Below are positions 15,529-23,095 of a stretch of 33,318 bases of DNA, piece by piece. Every line of letters starts with the position of its first letter. Position 1 is the first letter of the stretch. The notes under the pieces were generated by a model. The model was not told where the DNA came from. It did not search any database and was given only the letters and a program-made list of their open reading frames with translations. Made by a program: the position numbers and the translations under genes. Origin of the DNA: Candidatus Aminicenantota bacterium (GTDB taxonomy: Bacteria; Acidobacteriota; Aminicenantia; UBA2199); assembly GCA_026393835.1 (NCBI GenBank), contig JAPKZK010000092.1:1-33318 (forward strand), read 5' to 3'.

Positions 15529-16812
15529 TTAAATTGTTTTCCTCACTTCGATCTTACCGGTCACCGCGGCGGAAATAAGCGCGGTGCGGTATTCCTTGAG
15601 TTTTTCGACGGCTGTTTCTACCTTAGCGATAAGCGCATCGATTTTACCCGTCTCGCGGTCAAGAAAGGCGGCAATGGCTTGCTGCTCGGGAAGAGGAGGA
15701 AGAGGGATTAAAAATGATACATATTTTTCAGCACTAACATTTTGAATAGTAGCTTGAATCAGAATTGAACTAATCCATTGCTGATAAAAAATAGACTTTG
15801 TTATAAAATTTATAAAATCAGGTTGGGCAATGCGTTTCTTTAATCGTGCCCTGATTAGATAACCTGCATAAGCGGCTCTCCCCCAAGATTTTCGATAGAA
15901 AAAACTTTTCCCAACAGTAGCGCCACTTCGGGCAAATAAGATATCTCCTTCATCAAGGAGAAATGGTTTTGCAACTTCTTCAGGAAGTGATCTAAACGTT
16001 TCTTCTCTCAAATTCCCAGATTCATCGACATCAGTAATTCGTACAAATCTTGGAAGTTCTGGATCATCTAATTCGGCGGCCTCGTTAGCACCATATTGCA
16101 AAGGGTTTTGGAGAATAAATTTCAACCTTTTCACTTCCCAATGTTCCGGCACATCTCCCAGCCATTCCACGCCACTTTGTTTCATCTTAACGGACAAATC
16201 AAGCCCTTTGGTAACCGCACGTGAAATAAGCGCCGTGCGCTTTTCCCGCAGAAGTTCTACCAGCCGCTTTTTCTTTGCCACCAGCGCATCGATCCTGCCC
16301 GTCTCAATATCGAGAAATGCGGCGATGGTTTTTTGTTCGGGAAGAGGCGGAAGAGGGATATTTACAGATCCCATGAAATCCCAACTTGCACGAGGCATTT
16401 TTGATCCAAATGTTGAACCATCAATTATATTAATAAAATCTTTTGAACGTAAATAATTTGAGGCAAAGTTTGAATCGATTGTTTTTTGCGGACGCAACAC
16501 AAAAAAATCCCCGACAGCCTCGCCAGAGATATCTGCTTTTAGAACTTTCGCAAGATATGGTCTTAGTTTCCCAAACAGAATATCATCTTTTACAAATGCG
16601 ACACCATCTCCATCAAATTCAGTTTCTGTTTCAATAAAACGACCTGTCCAGCTTTCAATATTCTCAAGAGCGATGGATTTTGTTCGATTTTCAGTTTTCG
16701 CAGTCAATAGTTGGAAATTATATTTCAGCCGTTTCACTTCCCAATGCTCCGGAACATCGCCCAACCATTCGACGCCGCTGGGTTTATATTGCGGATAGGG
16801 TTTACGATTCAT
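15529..16812 (-). CDS. hsdS: Type I restriction-modification specificity subunit HsdS
   Basis: The DNA-recognition subunit: two target-recognition domains (TRDs), each reading one half of a bipartite site, joined by coiled-coil spacers. The 427-residue protein has an internal duplication. GVEWLGDVPEHWEVKRL occurs near residues 13-29 and 214-230, and LPPLPEQ followed by AAFLD-ETG-IDAL occurs after each TRD. The two TRDs differ, so the target is likely asymmetric. The start is ATG 16812, with GGAG upstream, inside the end of the DUF1016 remnant (11-bp overlap). The repeats could allow TRD shuffling by recombination. Confidence 0.95.
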   Translation of the reverse strand: MNRKPYPQYKPSGVEWLGDVPEHWEVKRLKYNFQLLTAKTENRTKSIALENIESWTGRFIETETEFDGDGVAFVKDDILFGKLRPYLAKVLKADISGEAVGDFFVLRPQKTIDSNFASNYLRSKDFINIIDGSTFGSKMPRASWDFMGSVNIPLPPLPEQKTIAAFLDIETGRIDALVAKKKRLVELLREKRTALISRAVTKGLDLSVKMKQSGVEWLGDVPEHWEVKRLKFILQNPLQYGANEAAELDDPELPRFVRITDVDESGNLREETFRSLPEEVAKPFLLDEGDILFARSGATVGKSFFYRKSWGRAAYAGYLIRARLKKRIAQPDFINFITKSIFYQQWISSILIQATIQNVSAEKYVSFLIPLPPLPEQQAIAAFLDRETGKIDALIAKVETAVEKLKEYRTALISAAVTGKIEVRKTI

Positions 16813-17092
16813 CACTTGTCTCCGCGTCATCAAAATCCAGGGCAAAACGTTCGCGATCCTGCTCGATCAGACTGATAAGGTCTTCCTCTTTGGGTAGATA
16901 TAGCAAATACTTACTGGTGCGGCTATTCCAACCGGACTCAAGGCTTTGAGTGAGATAAAAACGCCGCTTCTGCTCATCTTCAACCCGGGATAACAACCTG
17001 TAATGAGTCCAACTCAATTCGGTACGCACTGCGTTCCAAATTGAAAACGCAAGATAAAAGGTGTATAATTGATTATTTTCCAGGTGGTTCAT
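16802..17092 (-). CDS. Internally deleted DUF1016 (YhcG-like) protein between hsdM and hsdS
   Basis: A 96-residue protein. Residues 10-57 match the DUF1016 N-terminal domain (AVRTELSWTHYRLL, RFYLTQSLESGWNSR). The sequence then jumps to a segment typical of the extreme C-terminus of the same family (SKYLLYLPKEEDLISLIEQD). The PD-(D/E)xK nuclease core between them, normally more than 150 residues, is missing. The reading frame is intact and tightly coupled to both neighbours (ATGA overlap with hsdM, 11-bp overlap with hsdS, GGAGG at the start). It may be a fossil kept only for translational coupling, or a small protein with a new role. DUF1016 nucleases are often found in type I restriction loci. 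Confidence 0.7.
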   Translation of the reverse strand: MNHLENNQLYTFYLAFSIWNAVRTELSWTHYRLLSRVEDEQKRRFYLTQSLESGWNSRTSKYLLYLPKEEDLISLIEQDRERFALDFDDAETSDES

Positions 17093-19194
17093 TTTACCTC
17101 CTTCCCACTGCCGGTCACTTCCGCCAAAAGCTCCATGATCTCCGCTTCCAATCCCTTGATGTCGGCCTCAATTTCCTCCAATGGGCGGGGCGCCCGATAA
17201 CAATAAAAATGCCGGTTGAGGGGAATCTCATACCCCACTTTGGTCTTGCCGTGGTCTACCCAGGCATCGGGCACATGAGGCAATACCTCCCGCTTGAAAT
17301 AATCATCGATATTTTCCGTAAGCGGGACATTTTCCGTGTCTCGCAAATCCCCGTCCGCCTCAGGATTGCCCCTGGCATCACGGCAGATTTCAGCGGTTTC
17401 ATCCTTCCGGCTTAATGCCTCCTGAACCGCTTTTAACTCTGACGCGGAAAGATGCAGACCGGACTCCCGGTCCAGCGCCTTTAGCTCTTTCAAGAAAGCC
17501 ATACGGTCTTTGAACAGCTTCTCACCCGTACGTTGGGATAAATCTGCCAATAGTTTTTTTATCTCGTCCCGACGCTTTTTCCCTTCGTCGATTTCGCGGA
17601 GACGGGCGGTTTCATTCTTTTTATCGCTTTCGGCAAGCTTCCGAAAGGATTTGCTTTCTTCCAGCAAAGCGATCCGTTCGGCATTGGCCTGGAAATTCAA
17701 ACGCAATGGCCGTTCAACCGTAATCTTGTTGTAGCCGAAATCGGCATTGTTAAATATCTTGCCGACAACCATCGCTTTTTCAACGCCGTCCACTTCCCGT
17801 TTAACCGTTTCATTGTTGGTGAAGTTCCCGTATATTTTTGTGATCAAGGCGATCTGGTTGGGTTCTTTATCCTCGCCGTCGGCAATCCTGTTACGTTTGT
17901 TCCCGAGACTCTTGCGCATTTTTACATAAAATTCGCGGGCGTCGATAAGCTGGACTTTCCCTTTTCGCTGCGCAACTTTGCGATTGGTGACCACCCATAT
18001 ATAAGTGGAAATACCGGTATTGTAAAAAAGCTGATCGGGCAATGCAATAATTGCTTCCAACCAATCGTTTTCAATAATCCACTGCCGGATATTGGATTCC
18101 CCGCTGCCGGCGTCCCCGGTAAACAGCGGCGAACCGTTAAAAACAATACAAATGCGACTGCCGCCCTTTTCAGGTGCACGCATCTTCGAGATCATATGTT
18201 GTAAAAACAAAAGCGAGCCGTCATTGATACGGGGCAGACCCGCGCCAAAGCGACCGTCGTAGCCCAATCGGCGCTGCTCATCTTCGATGATCCTGAATTG
18301 CTGTTTCCATTCCACGCCAAAGGGCGGGTTGGCCAACATGTAATCGAATTTATCCGCAGGGAAGCCGTCCTGGGTAAAAGTGTCGCCGGGCTTGATATTC
18401 TCGGCATCCTCATTCTTGATGAGCATATCCGAACGGCAAACCGCCCAGGCTTCGTCGTTTAAATCCTGGCCGAATAAATGCGGCTGGGCGTCGGCGTTGA
18501 GCGTGCGAATATAATTCTCAGCCACCGAAAGCATGCCCCCGGTCCCGCAAGCCGGGTCATAGATCGTCTTTACCACATGACTCTTGCGTAAATCCGTTTC
18601 AGGAGATAGGAGAATATTCACCATCAGCTTGATGACTTCACGCGGGGTAAAGTGCTCCCCGGCCTCTTCGTTGGATTGTTCCGCGCCGATCCGGATCAGT
18701 TCTTCGAAAATATAACCCATTTGCATGTGATCGATTTTTGCCGGGGATAAATCCAGCTCATCGGAAGCAAACTTTTTAACCACTTCAAAAAGCAGGTTCT
18801 TTTCGTTCATTCGGTTAACCTGGGCGCCGAAATCAAAACGTTCGAAGATTTTTCGCACATTGGGCGAAAAAGCGTTGATGAAACTATTCAGGTTGGGTGC
18901 TAATTGATCCGGGTCGTCGGTCAAATTGGAGAAGGTCAGCTTTGAAAGATTGTAGAAACTAACGCCCGTGATTTCTTTAAGCGAAGCGCCGATGATAGTT
19001 TCGGATTTTCCTTTGAGACCGGCAAACTCTGTCAGCACCTGTGCTTTTGTAGCGGCAAGGATACAATCGAAACGGCGCAAGACCGTTAGCGGGAGAATGA
19101 CTTTGCGGTATTCATTTCGTTTATAAGGGCCGCGGAGCAGGTTGCATATGCTCCAGATAAAATTTGCCATTTGACTATGCGCTTGAACAGACAT
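17089..19194 (-). CDS. hsdM: Type I restriction-modification DNA methyltransferase HsdM
   Basis: The N6-adenine methyltransferase subunit, which with HsdS protects host DNA. From ATG 19194 the protein has 701 residues. An N-terminal helical domain (RNEYRKVILPLTVLRRFD) is followed by the SAM-binding motif DPACGTGGM (from Asp213) and the catalytic NPPF (from Asn289). A long helical C-terminus carries charged coiled-coil segments. The frame stays open to 19272, but 19194 is preferred: AAGGAG lies seven bases before it, and an extended -10 (19225-19230) lies inside the longer version. It is the first gene of the hsdM - DUF1016 remnant - hsdS set. Confidence 0.95.
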   Translation of the reverse strand: MSVQAHSQMANFIWSICNLLRGPYKRNEYRKVILPLTVLRRFDCILAATKAQVLTEFAGLKGKSETIIGASLKEITGVSFYNLSKLTFSNLTDDPDQLAPNLNSFINAFSPNVRKIFERFDFGAQVNRMNEKNLLFEVVKKFASDELDLSPAKIDHMQMGYIFEELIRIGAEQSNEEAGEHFTPREVIKLMVNILLSPETDLRKSHVVKTIYDPACGTGGMLSVAENYIRTLNADAQPHLFGQDLNDEAWAVCRSDMLIKNEDAENIKPGDTFTQDGFPADKFDYMLANPPFGVEWKQQFRIIEDEQRRLGYDGRFGAGLPRINDGSLLFLQHMISKMRAPEKGGSRICIVFNGSPLFTGDAGSGESNIRQWIIENDWLEAIIALPDQLFYNTGISTYIWVVTNRKVAQRKGKVQLIDAREFYVKMRKSLGNKRNRIADGEDKEPNQIALITKIYGNFTNNETVKREVDGVEKAMVVGKIFNNADFGYNKITVERPLRLNFQANAERIALLEESKSFRKLAESDKKNETARLREIDEGKKRRDEIKKLLADLSQRTGEKLFKDRMAFLKELKALDRESGLHLSASELKAVQEALSRKDETAEICRDARGNPEADGDLRDTENVPLTENIDDYFKREVLPHVPDAWVDHGKTKVGYEIPLNRHFYCYRAPRPLEEIEADIKGLEAEIMELLAEVTGSGKEVK

Positions 19195-19224
19195 TAATAA
19201 ACTCCTTATTCGATGCAGGAAATC

Positions 19225-19230
19225 ATTATA
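19225..19230 (-). promoter_or_regulatory. Extended -10 promoter of hsdM
   Basis: On the minus strand TGG-TATAAT lies about 30 nt before the chosen hsdM start, with AAGGAG in the leader. No consensus -35 is visible. The rest of the 19231-19438 gap between hsdM and the divergent lipoprotein gene shows no other clear element. Confidence 0.55.
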
Positions 19231-19438
19231 CCATTCATTATCTTCTATTGGAAGATTCATTTTTTTACGCATTCCAGGAGGATGAAGTAAGAGAATGATT
19301 AAGGGACAGGCAAAATTTTCGCCTCCATATGATTAATCCCACGGGAAAAGAGATACAGCGGGGATGCGTTTCCCCTGTCTCAAATTTATGACACTTCTAA
19401 GAAATGAATTATGGAAAGAGAATTGCTTTCTATCGAGT

Positions 19439-19903
19439 ATGACAAAGAAAATAGGTTTTAATATATTGCCAGTGTTGTTTTTTGTCGGATCGATTATTTT
19501 TACCGGCTGCCCAACCACTATTAAAACCATTCCTTTATCCATCAATGTGCGAGAGGGAACGATTAATAATACGCCGATTCCTGTGAAGGAAGTAAAAATT
19601 TTCAGATCCACTCCGCTTGATCCCTTTGTGTACAAACCGATCGGGATGATCGTTGTTAGTGGGGGTTATGCGAGTATAGAATTGGATTATATCTACAATG
19701 AAATGCGAATGGAAGCAGCCAAACGAGGAGCGGAATATATCGTGGATTTTAAGATAAAAATGAAAAAAGAGACCGTTTCCAAAACCAATGATGATGGTGA
19801 AACTGTAGATGATGATATTTATTCTTTTACAGCCACGGGTACGATGATGTCTCGGGTCTCTTCCCGCAAGCTTCTAGCCGATCAAGAGCTTGAGTCAAAT
19901 TAA
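19439..19903 (+). CDS. Putative lipoprotein of unknown function
   Basis: From ATG 19439 a 154-residue protein. It has a basic N-terminus, a hydrophobic stretch and the lipobox IFTGC, so it should be exported and lipidated. The mature part has the pattern VKIFRSTP, then IGMIVVSGG, then EAAKRGAEYIVDFKI. The next gene carries the same three-part pattern, suggesting paralogous folds. Starts at 19364 or 19388 are possible but place extra residues before a normal signal peptide, and no strong ribosome binding site decides it. It lies divergent to hsdM. I do not recognise a named function. Confidence 0.7.
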   Translation: MTKKIGFNILPVLFFVGSIIFTGCPTTIKTIPLSINVREGTINNTPIPVKEVKIFRSTPLDPFVYKPIGMIVVSGGYASIELDYIYNEMRMEAAKRGAEYIVDFKIKMKKETVSKTNDDGETVDDDIYSFTATGTMMSRVSSRKLLADQELESN

Positions 19904-19938
19904 TAGTGAGAATGATAGAAATGATAGGGAGGTAATCA

Positions 19939-20262
19939 ATGAAAAAGTGGCTATGTTTAGTAGTCTGTATAGCGAATTGCCTAATTGTCTCCGGCTGTAG
20001 TTTAAGTCCGAATTTTGCTTCAACCGACGCTTCGAAAGTTTATTCGCAGCGTGTTTCGTGGGAGCAAATTAAAGTATATCGATCGTCTGTTCCGGACGTT
20101 CCCTATATTGAAATCGGTTCGGTATATGTATGCTGCCACCCTGATGCAGATGAGCTGGTGGATGCGCTGAAAATGAAAGCTGCTAAATGCGGCGGCGATG
20201 CAATTATAGCTGTCGAACCCTACCCGGACGGCATGTCGGCTACAGTTATTCGCTTTAAATGA
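19939..20262 (+). CDS. Small putative lipoprotein, paralogue of its neighbour
   Basis: A 107-residue protein with GGGAGG before the ATG, a signal peptide and the lipobox LIVSGC (Cys20). The mature domain reads IKVYRSSVPDVPYIEIGSV, then DELVDALKMKAAKCGGDAII. This resembles small bacterial domains that pair an alpha helix ending in GADAI-like turns with a beta sheet, as in YbjQ-type folds. The match is by pattern only. It probably forms an operon with the preceding gene, 35 bp away. Confidence 0.75.
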   Translation: MKKWLCLVVCIANCLIVSGCSLSPNFASTDASKVYSQRVSWEQIKVYRSSVPDVPYIEIGSVYVCCHPDADELVDALKMKAAKCGGDAIIAVEPYPDGMSATVIRFK

Positions 20263-20293
20263 ACTGAAATACTGTCGGCGCGCCTTTTTCCTC

Positions 20294-20329
20294 TTACCTG
20301 TCTTCTTCGGGACGGTTCGGCACAGGTAA
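20294..20329 (+). terminator. Stem-loop after the lipoprotein pair
   Basis: TTACCTGT (20294-20301) and ACAGGTAA (20322-20329) are perfect complements around a 20-nt loop, about 30 bp after the lipoprotein stop. No U-run follows, so the role is uncertain. Confidence 0.4.
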
Positions 20330-20398
20330 AATTATTCAAAAACATTGAATCTCGAACCAAAAATCATATTTACTAAACAGGAACAAATCGAGGTAACT

Positions 20399-20884
20399 GT
20401 GAAAACCGCGCAAGGCTGTGGAAAAAGGATACAATTGAATATAGAAAACCTAAACCAAATTGGTGGCGGCGCTGAGCAAACATTTTTGAGAGGTGAGGAA
20501 ACTATTTTGAGGGGTGAGGAAACTTTCCTGAGAGGTGAGGAAACTATTTTGAGGGGTGAGGAAACTTTCCTGAGGGGTGAGGAAACTTTTTTTTCTGGTG
20601 AGGAGACTTTCCTGAGGGGTGAGGAAACATTTTTGAGTGGTGAGGAAACTTTCCTGAGGGGTGAGCAAACTATTTTGAGAGGTGAGAAAACTTTCCTGAG
20701 GGGTGAGGAAACTATTTTGAGGGGTGAGCAAACTTTCCTGAGCAGTGAGCAAACTATTTTGAGCGGTGAGGAAACTTTATTTTCTGGTAAGGAGACTTTG
20801 GAAAGTGGTGAGGCCCGTTTCTTTAATAAAAAGAAAAAAATAAAAATATACTGGACAAAATTTTTTTATTTTAGTAAAGTATAG
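20399..20884 (+). CDS. Heptad-repeat peptide with a double-glycine-like leader (candidate secreted peptide or RiPP precursor)
   Basis: From GTG 20399, with GAGG five bases upstream, the frame encodes 161 residues. The N-terminal 24 or so end in LNIENLNQIGGG, which fits the double-glycine leader pattern (Leu at -12, Leu at -7, Ile at -4, Gly at -2 and -1). Then come 16 tandem heptads of the form E-E-T-F/I-L-R-G. Thr is present in all 16, and first-position Glu and last-position Gly in 15 of 16. Many differences between copies are silent (ACT/ACA, TTC/TTT, CTG/TTG, AGA/AGG), which supports translation in this frame. The last 20 or so codons are A/T-rich and overlap the next gene's promoter, so the 3' end looks less natural. 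A TTG at 20345 would add 18 residues. No modifying enzyme or transporter lies nearby. It could also be a non-coding minisatellite. Confidence 0.5.
   Translation: MKTAQGCGKRIQLNIENLNQIGGGAEQTFLRGEETILRGEETFLRGEETILRGEETFLRGEETFFSGEETFLRGEETFLSGEETFLRGEQTILRGEKTFLRGEETILRGEQTFLSSEQTILSGEETLFSGKETLESGEARFFNKKKKIKIYWTKFFYFSKV
20474..20809. repeat. 21-bp minisatellite, 16 units
   Basis: Sixteen contiguous units of the type GAGGAAACTTTCCTGAGGGGT run from 20474 to 20809, with a decayed 17th after them. Two variants largely alternate: ATTTTG-type in even units and TTCCTG-type in odd units, pointing to expansion in 42-bp steps. Units 6-7 and 15-16 share a TTTTCTGGT variant followed by GGAGACTTT. There are no spacers, so it is not a CRISPR array. 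Confidence 0.92.
20852..20880 (+). promoter_or_regulatory. Candidate promoter of the oxygen-defence cluster
   Basis: TGGACA (20852-20857) and TAAAGT (20875-20880) are 17 bp apart. The leader then carries AGGAGG before the rubredoxin ATG (20912). The -10 is imperfect. No recognisable PerR- or Rex-type operator was seen. Confidence 0.45.
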
Positions 20885-20911
20885 AAACTTAAAAATGTAA
20901 AGGAGGTTACA

Positions 20912-21079
20912 ATGAAAAAGTATGTATGCCTTGCCTGCGGTTATGTTTATGATCCGGCGGATGGCGACCCCGATACCGGCATCGAACCCGGGACCACGTT
21001 TGAAGATTTACCCGATGATTGGGTTTGCCCCTTGTGTGGGGTCGGTAAAGATATGTTTGAAGAGGAAGAAGAAGATTAA
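20912..21079 (+). CDS. Rubredoxin 1
   Basis: A 55-residue rubredoxin that holds one iron in a Cys4 site and passes single electrons. The ligands are Cys6 and Cys9 (CLACG) and Cys39 and Cys42 (CPLCG), with the usual DPADGDPDTGI, GTTFEDLPDDW core and an acidic tail. AGGAGG precedes the ATG. It opens the cluster and precedes rubrerythrin by 23 bp, so it probably reduces rubrerythrin and the flavodiiron or superoxide reductase enzymes downstream. Confidence 0.97.
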   Translation: MKKYVCLACGYVYDPADGDPDTGIEPGTTFEDLPDDWVCPLCGVGKDMFEEEEED

Positions 21080-21102
21080 ACGTTTATTTAAAGGAGGCGA
21101 AA

Positions 21103-21648
21103 ATGAGTAAGACCGAGAAAAACCTTGAAGCCGCCTTTGCCGGCGAATCCATGGCAAGAAATAAATACACCTATTTTGCCAAAGTGGCCGCCAAAGAAGG
21201 CTATATTTATATTGCAAAACTATTCGAAGAGACCGCCGACAACGAAATGCAGCATGCCAAAGAACATTTTAAGCTGCTGAAAGGCATCGGCGATACCAAA
21301 GCCAATTTAAAAGCCGCCATCGAAGGCGAACATCACGAAACCAACCGGATGTACCCCGACTTTACCAAAGAAGCCGAGGATGAAGGCGAAAAAGAAGCCG
21401 CACGCGTGTTTAAATTGGTGGGCCAGGTGGAAAGTCACCATGAAGCCAGGTACAAGAAGCTACTGGAAATGGTCGAAAAAGGAACCGTTTATAAAAGATC
21501 GAAACCCATCCGCTGGAAATGCAGCAAATGCGGACATATCCACGAAGGCCTCGAACCCCCCGCCAAATGCCCCACATGCCTGCATGCCAGGGAATACTTC
21601 GAACCCGAATGCATGTGTTTCGAAGATGACTGCGATAAATGCCGCTGA
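21103..21648 (+). CDS. Rubrerythrin with a cysteine-rich C-terminal tail
   Basis: A peroxide-reducing diiron protein of 181 residues. The N-terminal four-helix domain has the ligand pairs E48-x2-H51 and E110-x2-H113 plus further glutamates near residues 15 and 80. The C-terminal rubredoxin-like knuckle has CSKCG (140, 143) and CPTC (156, 159). After this it ends in ECMCFEDDCDKCR, adding four cysteines (170, 172, 177, 180) that typical rubrerythrins lack. GGAGG lies before the ATG. It should accept electrons from the flanking rubredoxins and convert hydrogen peroxide to water in the cytosol. Confidence 0.95.
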   Translation: MSKTEKNLEAAFAGESMARNKYTYFAKVAAKEGYIYIAKLFEETADNEMQHAKEHFKLLKGIGDTKANLKAAIEGEHHETNRMYPDFTKEAEDEGEKEAARVFKLVGQVESHHEARYKKLLEMVEKGTVYKRSKPIRWKCSKCGHIHEGLEPPAKCPTCLHAREYFEPECMCFEDDCDKCR

Positions 21649-21696
21649 CCCCCGGATGATCATCAAGCAAAATCATACAGCGAGGAGAAATAATCT

Positions 21697-21864
21697 ATGA
21701 AACTATACGTATGCACTGTGTGCGGATATGTTTATCACCCCGCGGCGGGTGACCCCGATTCCGGGATCGCTCCCGGCACTGCCTTTGAAGATATCCCGGA
21801 TGATTGGGTTTGCCCCATCTGCGGTATAGGAAAAGACGGCTTTTTGCCGGAAGGAGATGATTAA
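21697..21864 (+). CDS. Rubredoxin 2
   Basis: A second 55-residue rubredoxin with Cys6/Cys9 (CTVCG) and Cys39/Cys42 (CPICG). It is closely similar to rubredoxin 1 but has a shorter acidic tail. It lies between rubrerythrin and fprA and almost touches fprA, which suggests it is the electron donor of the flavodiiron protein. GAGGAG lies a little far (about 10 bases) before the ATG. Confidence 0.97.
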   Translation: MKLYVCTVCGYVYHPAAGDPDSGIAPGTAFEDIPDDWVCPICGIGKDGFLPEGDD

Positions 21865-21868
21865 AATA

Positions 21869-23056
21869 ATGACGACCCAGGAGATTGTCCCAAAAATTCT
21901 ATCTGTCGGCGTCAAAGATTGGGACCGCCGACTCTTTGACGAATTAATCCCCCTCCCGGATGGAACCACTTACAATTCGTACCTTATCCTGGGCAGCGAG
22001 AAAACAGCCCTTATCGATACCGTCGACCCCGCCAAAAGCCATGAACTCATCTCAAACCTGGAAAAAGCCGGGGCGCCCGCGGCCCCCATCGATTATGTCA
22101 TCGCCAACCATGCGGAACAAGATCATTCCGGTTCCATACCGGCGATCCTGGACCTTTTTCCCAACGCCCTGGTGGTAACAAATGAAAAATGCAAAGGGTT
22201 CCTGGAAGATCTCCTGCATATCGCTAAAGAGAAGTTTCTCACCGTCAAGGACGGCGAATCCCTGTCCCTGGGCGATAAAACCCTCCAGTTCCACTTTACC
22301 CCCTGGGTTCATTGGCCCGAAACCATGGTAACCTATCTCAAAGAAGATAAAATACTCTTTTCCTGCGATTTTTTCGGTTCCCACCTGGCCGACAGCCGCC
22401 TGTTTGTTCAGGATGAACACAAAGTATTGACCGATGCCAAACGATACTATGCAGAGATCATGATGCCTTTCAGGGTCGCCATTAAAAAGAATATCGAGAA
22501 AATAGAAACCCTCGATGTCAGGTTCATTGCCCCCAGTCACGGCCCGGTTTACAACAACCCACGGTTGATTATCGACGCCTATAAAGATTGGATTTCCCAC
22601 CGGCTGGAAAATACCGTGGTGGTGGCCTATGTATCCATGCACGGCAGCACCCGGCATATGGTGGATTACCTGGTAGAAAAATTGATTGCCAAAGGGATCA
22701 CGGTAAAACCGTTCAACCTGACCCGGACCGACCTGGGCGACCTGGCCATGGCGCTGGTGGATGCGGCGACAGTGGTTATCGGCGCGCCCACCGTACTGGC
22801 CGGCCCCCACCCCGCCGCGGTATACGCCGCGTCCCTGGTGAACGCCCTGAAACCCAAAACAAAATACGCCGCGATCATCGGTTCCTACGGCTGGGGCGGC
22901 AAAACAGTGGAAACCATTGTAAATAACTTGAATAACCTGAAATTAGAACTCCTGGAACCGGTATTGTGTAAAGGTCACCCCAGGGAAAAAGATTTCCAGG
23001 CCCTGGACCGGTTGGCCGATGAAATCGCTGCCGGACACAAAACCATTAGCGTGTAG
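21869..23056 (+). CDS. fprA: Flavodiiron protein FprA (oxygen/nitric oxide reductase)
   Basis: A cytosolic enzyme that reduces oxygen to water, or NO to nitrous oxide, with electrons from rubredoxin. From ATG 21869 it has 395 residues. The N-terminal metallo-beta-lactamase domain has the diiron motif H81-x-E83-x-D85-H86 (HAEQDH), then CDFFGSH and SHGPV. The C-terminal flavodoxin domain starts near residue 248 (VVAYVSMHGSTRHMV) and contains GSYGWGG. An in-frame ATG at 21857 overlaps the rubredoxin stop region, but AAGGAG abuts it directly, so 21869 is preferred with modest certainty. There is no fused rubredoxin domain, consistent with the separate rubredoxin beside it. Confidence 0.94.
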   Translation: MTTQEIVPKILSVGVKDWDRRLFDELIPLPDGTTYNSYLILGSEKTALIDTVDPAKSHELISNLEKAGAPAAPIDYVIANHAEQDHSGSIPAILDLFPNALVVTNEKCKGFLEDLLHIAKEKFLTVKDGESLSLGDKTLQFHFTPWVHWPETMVTYLKEDKILFSCDFFGSHLADSRLFVQDEHKVLTDAKRYYAEIMMPFRVAIKKNIEKIETLDVRFIAPSHGPVYNNPRLIIDAYKDWISHRLENTVVVAYVSMHGSTRHMVDYLVEKLIAKGITVKPFNLTRTDLGDLAMALVDAATVVIGAPTVLAGPHPAAVYAASLVNALKPKTKYAAIIGSYGWGGKTVETIVNNLNNLKLELLEPVLCKGHPREKDFQALDRLADEIAAGHKTISV

Positions 23057-23095
23057 TTTTAATAATTTTAAGATCGATATAAAAGGAGAGTTAAG

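Noticed and set aside
20450..20752. Minus-strand open frame across the 21-bp array
   Set aside because: It is open only because the unit is a multiple of three. Differences between units change its amino acids, whereas the plus-strand frame mostly keeps them.
20474..20809. Regular repeats that could suggest a CRISPR array
   Set aside because: The 21-bp units are contiguous with no unique spacers and no cas genes are near.
22052..22810. 252-codon minus-strand open frame opposite fprA
   Set aside because: It lies wholly within a well-supported flavodiiron gene and shows no domain or start signal of its own.
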